Origin: Zoogloeaceae bacterium
GTDB taxonomy: Bacteria > Pseudomonadota > Gammaproteobacteria > Burkholderiales > Rhodocyclaceae
DNA length: 5,133 nucleotides
Reading direction: 5' to 3'
Assembly: GCA_031274855.1 (NCBI GenBank)
Contig: JAISPO010000196.1
Coordinates: 1 to 5,133, forward strand
The notes under the pieces are model-generated. The model did not search any database. It was given only the letters and a program-made list of their open reading frames with translations, and was not told the origin of the DNA. Below are positions 1 through 5,133 of this stretch, one piece after another. Positions within the stretch are counted from its first letter, which is position 1, and each line of letters begins with the position of its first letter. A program made the position numbers and the translations under genes.

Positions 1-240
1 CCAGACTTGGGCGTCTATGTCAGGGACAGCGAACCAGCCGTAAGACGGCCCGCCACCGAACGGGAAACAGGGCAAGGCCCAGCCCGTCTCCTCGCCACCC
101 AGCACGGAAGGAATGTACAGACGCAAGCGCCCGCGTTTTTCCGGGTCTTCATTATCGACGACAAAAGCGCGGTATTTGCCGTACCGGCGTTCATCGATCC
201 ATTCATTGATCCGGCCCGCATCGGCCATTGCTTCGCTCAT
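1..240 (-). CDS. gpV/VgrG OB-fold-type baseplate spike protein, N-terminal part (truncated by window edge)
   Basis: An ATG at 240 opens a frame of exactly 80 codons that reaches position 1 without a stop, so the C-terminus lies outside the window. After a short leader containing RINEWIDERRYGKY comes a beta-rich stretch with VVDNEDPEKRGRLRLYIPSV (residues 27-46), the usual signature of the N-terminal OB fold of phage baseplate assembly protein V and of the gp5-like part of VgrG/Afp8. This is followed by W-A-L-P-C-F-P, a Gly-rich turn and W-F-A-V-P, again as in that fold. In CIS particles this protein sits under the hub and carries the spike. The start is set by an ATGA overlap with the stop of the hub gene and by GAGGGAG at 243-249. 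Its place directly after the gpD-like gene fits a hub/spike pair split into two genes. The visible part cannot show whether a beta-helix spike, effector or PAAR-binding end follows. Confidence 0.86.
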   Translation of the reverse strand, partial: MSEAMADAGRINEWIDERRYGKYRAFVVDNEDPEKRGRLRLYIPSVLGGEETGWALPCFPFGGGPSYGWFAVPDIDAQVW

Positions 241-1373
241 CGCTCCCTCACTTGCGCTAATGCGTCCGCGCCGCCCGCCTGAGTTTTTTCTCCTGTTGCA
301 TTGCGAATCAACCGGAATGTCTGACGGTAACCGTCAGTGGAAAAACGATGCCCGACTTCATCGACATACCAGAGGCCGCCATAGGTGCTGCCAACGCCAT
401 CCACCCTGACGGTGCGGTTTGTTTGCAGCACATGGCCGTATACAGAACCGTCCAATTCTCCAGTTGCGCTCACTTTCCATGCGGTTTCTTCCGCTTTGGC
501 CTTGGCACGCGCTTCGCGCTCATCCGATGTCGATCCTCGCGGCATTTGAATGCGCCAGATGAAGTCGTTGAGGCCCTGATTTTTACTGTCTGCCGCAGTG
601 GTACCCAATGACTCGGAATCGCTGTCATAGCTTTCACCGCTGTCGACCTCGTCGCTGGATTCCGGCGTACCAACAAAAAGGACACTGTCGGGACGATGGC
701 CATCGTGAAGCACCGAAAAGCTCAAACAATTACTTGCCGGGCCGGCATAAATCAATATCGTTGGCTGCGGATCGCCGGCCAGATTCGGCGGGCCGAAATA
801 AACTTCCCCCTTGCGAATGAAGAATTCGTAGCCATTGAGTTCAGCACGGTCCCTGATGAGCCGTATCGGCGTACCATCGAAATACAGATTACCGCAAGTC
901 TTGCCTGCCTTGATATCTGCCTTGGTGCCTACCCAATGGGGCTCCAAAAGCTTCCTGATCAGCGCGTCGTCCTCAAGCGGCTGTTCAAGCGTCGAATAGG
1001 TTTTCTGCACATGCTCCCGGTCGAGCAGAATGGATTCATCCTGACCGGTCACCGTGACGCTTGCGTTCATATCATCGGGATAGTCCAGTTGGATATCCCG
1101 TATGAAGCCCCGCATGATTTCTTCGCGATTCGAACCAAAAACCGCTTCAATACTGATGCGCTTCCACGGCACTAACAGGCCGGCATCCTGGATGTTCCAC
1201 TTGCCTTTCTCATCTCGAACGGAAATGAATGTCAGCGTACAAACGGCCGCATCTTTCCGGCTGGTTTCGACGCTCACCTCTTGCAGATAAGAATAGAAGT
1301 CGGCAATTTCCCGATCATCTATTTTGATGACGCATTCGGCAGGTTGGCGAAGTTTTTCGCTGGAGAAGCCCAT
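237..1373 (-). CDS. gpD/gp27-like hub protein (phage late control D family; Afp8 N-terminal half)
   Basis: This is a 378-residue protein that resembles phage late control protein D, the hub equivalent of T4 gp27 and of the N-terminal half of VgrG/Afp8. The N-terminal part is beta-rich (VIKIDDREI near residue 15; MRGFIRDIQLDYPDD near 87-101; VTVTGQDESILLDRE near 106-120). A middle section has LIRDRAELNGYEFFIRKGEV (172-191), the typical hub segment for a domain reading out a 'field' after NLYFDGTPI. The C-terminal end has GLWYVDEVGHRFSTDGYRQT (333-352), a pattern common to gpD proteins. Between them lies a strongly acidic Ser/Asp/Glu stretch at about 238-258, probably a surface loop or linker. 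The hub is expected to form a trimer joining the LysM-like/tube adaptor above to the gpV-like spike below. The ATG at 1373 lies three bases after the stop of the LysM-like gene, with only a weak Shine-Dalgarno, so translation is probably coupled. The family call is secure; the exact CIS class is inferred from neighbours. Confidence 0.88.
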   Translation of the reverse strand: MGFSSEKLRQPAECVIKIDDREIADFYSYLQEVSVETSRKDAAVCTLTFISVRDEKGKWNIQDAGLLVPWKRISIEAVFGSNREEIMRGFIRDIQLDYPDDMNASVTVTGQDESILLDREHVQKTYSTLEQPLEDDALIRKLLEPHWVGTKADIKAGKTCGNLYFDGTPIRLIRDRAELNGYEFFIRKGEVYFGPPNLAGDPQPTILIYAGPASNCLSFSVLHDGHRPDSVLFVGTPESSDEVDSGESYDSDSESLGTTAADSKNQGLNDFIWRIQMPRGSTSDEREARAKAKAEETAWKVSATGELDGSVYGHVLQTNRTVRVDGVGSTYGGLWYVDEVGHRFSTDGYRQTFRLIRNATGEKTQAGGADALAQVRER

Positions 1374-1376
1374 GAT

Positions 1377-1691
1377 TTACTCGCTGGCACCCGGAATCAG
1401 AAGCGTTTTTTCGACAGTTTCCTGCTTGCTGCCTTCCTGCGTCTTCGGGTCGATGGAAAGATCGACGGCGCACAGGACTTCAGGGTTCGCATCCAGAATG
1501 CGCCACCATAAATCGACATCGTTGTAGTAATGGAATGAGAGCCTGTCGAGACGATCCCATTGTTTGAGTTTGTATTCGACGATGCCGGTCGCCGGCCCGA
1601 TATCCCGCGGGCGAATACCCGGGAACGGCGCCGGAAGTCCCGGCTCTGCCGAAAAATATTTTGCATCCTTGTAGCGTGACCGTCTGGACAT
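1377..1691 (-). CDS. LysM-like / phage tail protein X-like baseplate protein
   Basis: A 104-residue protein. Residues 1-30 are a basic, Pro/Gly/Tyr-rich arm (SRYKDAKYF, then GLPAPFPGIRPRD). Residues 38-100 form a LysM-like unit: VEYKLKQWDRLDRLSFHYYN gives the first strand and helix, DLWWRILDANPEV the second helix, and LLIPG the last strand. This matches the small LysM proteins and tail protein X of CIS and phage baseplates, where the domain binds other structural proteins and not necessarily peptidoglycan. In Afp/PVC systems an equivalent domain is at the C-terminus of Afp7; here it is a separate gene just after the tube-domain gene. It has no signal peptide, which fits a cytosolic assembly part. 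The ATG at 1691 follows GAGGAG at 1698-1703, which overlaps the stop of the upstream gene (10-base gap). Probable role: seal between inner tube adaptor and hub. Confidence 0.85.
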   Translation of the reverse strand: MSRRSRYKDAKYFSAEPGLPAPFPGIRPRDIGPATGIVEYKLKQWDRLDRLSFHYYNDVDLWWRILDANPEVLCAVDLSIDPKTQEGSKQETVEKTLLIPGASE

Positions 1692-1704
1692 TCGTTACTC
1701 CTCA
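1692..1704 (-). promoter_or_regulatory. Shine-Dalgarno embedded in the upstream stop codon
   Basis: The minus strand reads TGAGGAGTAACGA and then ATG. The TGA ending the tube-domain gene shares bases with the GAGGAG ribosome binding site of the LysM-like gene, six bases before its start. This decides the start and would allow terminating ribosomes to re-initiate. Confidence 0.7.
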
Positions 1705-2379
1705 CAGTCCGGGAACAAAAGCCGAAGCTAGAACATTCTTCGTATTGGCTGCCGCTGACAGAGTCTGGCGCATGATCTCTGCAGCATAGAAAGGATTGTC
1801 ACTTTCAATGAGTTGCAGACTCAATGTCACTTCCGCGCGATAGGGAATTAACGAAGGCAGGTATCCCTTGATCTCGATCTGCGCCAGAGTCAGAAAAACA
1901 GGCAACGTGTGTATGCCCCATTTAAATATCAGCACAGACAGCGCTTGGTACTGCGAAAAACTTTTCTCGCTGCCTTTACCCAACGCGGCAAGCGTTCTTG
2001 CGCCTTGGGGCTGCTGCGATTTCGGCTCCAGCATCATGCGAATCACATCGAGCTCGGGCTGTATGCCATGAAGGCCGGCTTCCGGATCGCCAGCATCCAT
2101 GCGATCGGTTGCATCAAGCAGGATCTTGATGCTGAAGCTCTCCGACGCCACAGTAACGCCTTGCGCTGCCCGCGGGGCTTCCGAAGGGTTGTTGAAATCG
2201 TAACCGCCGCGCGCGCCGGACAAATTGGGCGTCTTGACCGTCACGGAGCGTGTGCGTGTAATGCTGGAAGGATTGAATTCAAACTCCAATACCAACCCTT
2301 TCTCCAGACTGTACTCAAACAATAATCCACGCTGGGCTTTGAGACCGGTAACGTCACCGATGGCAGATAAAAAGCTCAA
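1702..2379 (-). CDS. CIS tube-domain protein (Afp7 N-terminal type baseplate/tube adaptor), TTG start
   Basis: A 225-residue protein of the CIS tube-protein type, known as the N-terminal domain of Afp7/Pvc7-like baseplate proteins that continue the inner tube towards the hub. Visible family features are FEFNPSSITRTRSVTVKT (33-50; the F-x-F-N-P-x-S motif with following R-x-R is diagnostic), FSIKILLDATDRMD (82-95), GIQPELDVIRMMLEP (105-119), and IEIKGYLPSLIPYRAEVTLS (168-187), the usual 'P-x-RAEV' strand pair near the end. No LysM follows in the same frame; it is the next gene. The start codon is TTG at 2379: it overlaps the upstream TGA as TTGA and has GGAGG at 2385-2389 five bases before it, while no in-frame ATG is found near the N-terminus. 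Family call is firm; position in the particle is inferred from Afp/PVC structures. Confidence 0.87.
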   Translation of the reverse strand: MSFLSAIGDVTGLKAQRGLLFEYSLEKGLVLEFEFNPSSITRTRSVTVKTPNLSGARGGYDFNNPSEAPRAAQGVTVASESFSIKILLDATDRMDAGDPEAGLHGIQPELDVIRMMLEPKSQQPQGARTLAALGKGSEKSFSQYQALSVLIFKWGIHTLPVFLTLAQIEIKGYLPSLIPYRAEVTLSLQLIESDNPFYAAEIMRQTLSAAANTKNVLASAFVPGL

Positions 2380-2608
2380 TTTTGCCTCCCTTCAATTCCC
2401 TGCACAATCGCGGCGACCACTTTCTGCGCAACTGCGCTGTTTCCTTCCTGCGAGGAAACAGAGACCGGCGGTACTTGCAGGCGATTGATGTTGATGTCCT
2501 GACGCCAGTTCCGGCGACTCATTTCCACGCCAATCTGATGCGCAATCGCATTTGCCCGTGGCCCAAAGCCCTGAGGCAAACGCAAACTCAAGCGGTCGAT
2601 TTTGATCG

Positions 2609-2612
<4 letters not shown>
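2376..2612 (-). CDS. Small conserved-looking protein of unknown function in the CIS operon (78 aa)
   Basis: I do not recognise a named family with confidence. The 78 residues start with a short strand MTIKIDRLSLRLPQGF, then a probable helix (about 18-33, RANAIAHQIGVEMSR), a second strand region INRLQVPPVSV (42-52), and a probable amphipathic C-terminal helix (about 58-74, NSAVAQKVVAAIVQGI). There is no signal peptide, transmembrane segment or cysteine. The gene is well supported: ATG at 2612 overlaps the ATPase stop as ATGA, GGAGG lies at 2617-2621, and its stop overlaps the next start. Its place between ATPase and tube-adaptor genes suggests an assembly helper or small structural part. It is not obviously the short DUF5908 (Afp6-like) protein, which is shorter. 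From memory, similar short 'LRLPxGF..RA' proteins occur in other CIS loci, but I cannot verify this. Confidence 0.8.
2377..2389 (-). promoter_or_regulatory. Ribosome binding site and TTG start overlapping the upstream stop
   Basis: The minus strand reads GGAGG, CAAAA, TTG, with the TTG sharing bases with the TGA of the 78-residue gene (TTGA). The strong Shine-Dalgarno at ideal spacing is what supports a non-ATG start here. The weak codon may lower the yield of this protein or tie it to translation of the upstream gene. Confidence 0.7.
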
Positions 2613-3924
<1,312 letters not shown>

Positions 3925-3928
<4 letters not shown>

Positions 3929-4491
3929 GGCTTGTTGGCCTCAACATTTACGACAGTTATCTGTACCGGGGGACCGCCACGCTCGACACGAGCCGCCAGC
4001 GGGACCGGCAGCAATGCAAACTCATAGGCCAGCGATAATCGGTAAGGCGTATTGTTTTGTGTTGCCCATAAATGATTGATGTCATCCAGCGTCAACTGCG
4101 TCGGCACAACCTGCAACTGCATAGCGATTTCATCATCGGTTTTCACGTTCAGTACGGGATTTCGATGAAAGAATTCCAGAACCGATCCGATCAGACTCAA
4201 TTCCGAGTCGCCGGGCGTTTTTTCGGCTGAACGGCCTCCAAGCGCTGTAATCAAACAGAAAGCATTCAGGAAAAGAGGATCATCCGATGCCGCATCCGCC
4301 GGGAAACCGCCGAAACCCATGCGGTAGAAGAAAACACACAAATAATCCTTATCCGCCGCGTTCTCCTGCTGCTTTGCGGCTTCATGCGGCGGACCAATCA
4401 CTATCTGAGAATCATCAAGACCCATCTCTTCAGCCAATATCGACCGGATAGTCCGCGCAAGTATCGAAAGAGAAGGAGACTTTCCATTCAT
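3925..4491 (-). CDS. DUF4255 (Pvc16/Afp16 N-terminal) family CIS tail-terminator-like protein
   Basis: A 188-residue protein matching the DUF4255/Pvc16 N-terminal family. Hallmarks in order are a helix around SILARTIRSILAEEMG (8-24), LCVFFYRMGF (51-60), FLNAFCLITALG (74-85), ELSLIGSVLEFFHRNPVL (97-114), and LTLDDINHLW (133-142) followed by PYRLSLAYEFALLPV (149-163). In Afp/PVC the member of this family caps the distal end of the tube and sheath. The protein ends shortly after the domain, without the longer C-terminal extension of Afp16. The ATG at 4491 has GGAGG at 4501-4505, nine bases upstream, which lies inside the last codons of the preceding gene; the gap between the genes is three bases. 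It is directly followed by the ATPase gene, a pairing common in eCIS loci. The family call is strong; the cap role is taken from homologues. Confidence 0.9.
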
Positions 4492-4505
4492 CGCTCAGAG
4501 CCTCC
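4492..4505 (-). promoter_or_regulatory. Ribosome binding site of the DUF4255 gene inside the upstream coding end
   Basis: GGAGG at 4501-4505 is formed by the two arginine codons CGG AGG near the end of the Pro-rich protein and stands nine bases before the ATG at 4491. The terminal Arg-Arg-Leu codons therefore serve both as coding sequence and as the initiation signal of the next gene. Confidence 0.6.
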
Positions 4506-5133
4506 GCTGGTAATAACGCCCCGGATCGCGCGTAAATCCGGTATTGGGTGAAGAGCTTCGCTGCATGACCGGCGTTGATTCGACAATGACTTCAATTGTT
4601 CCAATCTGCACTTGGGGCGCGCTTTCCTCGCGTACTGGCAAGGGTTGGGGGGGCGCATGGACAGATGGCGAAAGCGCTTCACGCGCCTGCTTGGCCTGCT
4701 GTATCGAGGCTGCTGCCATCGTCGCTTCGCGCTCTGGCGCGACGCCTGTCGCTTTGGGCGACGGCCTCTGAACTTTATTTTGAGTTTCCTCGCCACGCAT
4801 CACAGGGATTACGCTCGATACGTGTTCATCAACTTGGGCGGGGGCAGTCTTTTGGCGAGGTTTGTGAACAGGATCGGCCTCAATGATCGGCTGTTGAGCT
4901 TGAACTGCAATAGCGGCTGTTTGCAAAACAGATTTCGGCTTTGAGACAGCCCGCCCACCATGCTTTGAAACAGGCGGCACAGCAAGCTCGATTTCCGGCA
5001 ACGTATTCTGTTGAACACCCAGTACTTGCGTTTCAGAATGCAGTGGCGCAGCCACATCCGGGGTGCTGACGGACTCTGCCGGTACCGGCATGAACGAATA
5101 ATTTTCTGCCGCAGGGGTATGCTCAACAGGCTC
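4495..5133 (-). CDS. Pro/Gln-rich, probably disordered protein with compact C-terminal motif (N-terminus outside window)
   Basis: The frame is open from the window edge to TGA at 4495-4497, giving 212 visible residues. The Met at 5091 has no Shine-Dalgarno in front of it, and 14 further in-frame codons run to the edge, so I treat the gene as partial at its N-terminus, not as starting there. The visible part is rich in Pro, Gln, Ala, Val, Ser and Glu, has no Trp or Cys and very few other aromatics, and reads as an intrinsically disordered tail. The last 40 or so residues differ: VQIGTIEVIVE (codons at 4579-4611) predicts one beta strand, followed by TGFTRDPGRYYQRRL at the very C-terminus. From memory, proteins ending in a similar 'IGxIEV...YLRRR' pattern lie upstream of DUF4255 genes in other CIS loci; this is unverified. 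Its function is unknown. A tether, adaptor or assembly role is inferred only from position. The possible full-length protein may have a folded N-terminal domain not seen here. Confidence 0.75.
   Translation of the reverse strand, partial: EPVEHTPAAENYSFMPVPAESVSTPDVAAPLHSETQVLGVQQNTLPEIELAVPPVSKHGGRAVSKPKSVLQTAAIAVQAQQPIIEADPVHKPRQKTAPAQVDEHVSSVIPVMRGEETQNKVQRPSPKATGVAPEREATMAAASIQQAKQAREALSPSVHAPPQPLPVREESAPQVQIGTIEVIVESTPVMQRSSSPNTGFTRDPGRYYQRRL

Noticed and set aside
15..221. 68-codon minus-strand frame over the gpV-like start
   Set aside because: It is off-frame to the gpV-like gene, whose start and OB-fold signature are clear.
696..1175. 159-codon plus-strand open frame opposite the hub gene
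   Set aside because: It is antisense to a well-supported gpD-like gene, has no recognisable domain and reads as a shadow of the minus-strand coding sequence.
1377..1691. Peptidoglycan-degrading or cell-wall-binding enzyme because of the LysM-like fold
   Set aside because: No signal peptide or catalytic domain is present, and the baseplate context fits the structural tail protein X/Afp7 LysM role.
4488..4796. 102-codon minus-strand frame overlapping the Pro-rich gene
   Set aside because: Its Arg-rich sequence looks like an off-frame reading of the Pro/Gln-rich gene; the latter frame is longer, open to the window edge and ends in a coherent C-terminal motif.
5089..5091. ATG as true start of the Pro-rich gene
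   Set aside because: No Shine-Dalgarno precedes it and the frame stays open for 14 codons to the window edge with the same composition, so an upstream start outside the window is more likely.

Overview
The whole window is the minus strand of one tightly packed operon that encodes baseplate, hub and assembly parts of a phage-tail-like contractile injection system (CIS), most like the extracellular CIS (eCIS; Afp/PVC-type) family. Read from high to low coordinates, the order is: a partial Pro/Gln-rich, probably disordered protein (4495-5133); a DUF4255/Afp16-type protein (3925-4491); an Afp15-type AAA+ ATPase (2609-3928); a 78-residue protein of unknown function (2376-2612); an Afp7-type CIS tube-adaptor domain protein (1702-2379, TTG start); a LysM-like/tail protein X-like protein (1377-1691); a gpD/gp27-like hub protein (237-1373); and the first 80 codons of a gpV/VgrG OB-fold-type spike or baseplate protein (1-240, running off the window).

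All eight genes share one strand. Four of the seven junctions are 4-base overlaps (three ATGA, one TTGA), and the other three have gaps of 3, 10 and 3 bases. No intergenic space is large enough for a promoter or terminator, so the genes are almost certainly co-transcribed and in part translationally coupled. The promoter must lie above 5133 and the terminator below 1. I see no RNA genes, insertion sequences, repeats or CRISPR arrays.

Inferred roles from known CIS families: the DUF4255 protein probably caps the sheath/tube end, and the AAA+ ATPase is the assembly or remodelling factor typical of eCIS and not of T6SS ClpV. The tube-domain and LysM-like proteins join the inner tube to the baseplate hub, and the gpD- and gpV-like proteins form the hub and spike. 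Two proteins that are single polypeptides in the Afp/PVC prototypes (Afp7 as tube domain plus LysM; Afp8 as gpD plus gpV) are each split into adjacent genes here. The two least explained genes are the Pro-rich protein with a compact C-terminal tail motif and the 78-residue protein.

The host is probably a Gram-negative bacterium, perhaps a proteobacterium, judging only from a GC content that looks moderate (mid-50s percent by eye), clear GGAGG-type ribosome binding sites and the protein style; this is weak evidence. Sheath, inner tube, gp25-like, gpJ-like and tape-measure genes are not in the window and are expected in the flanking DNA.
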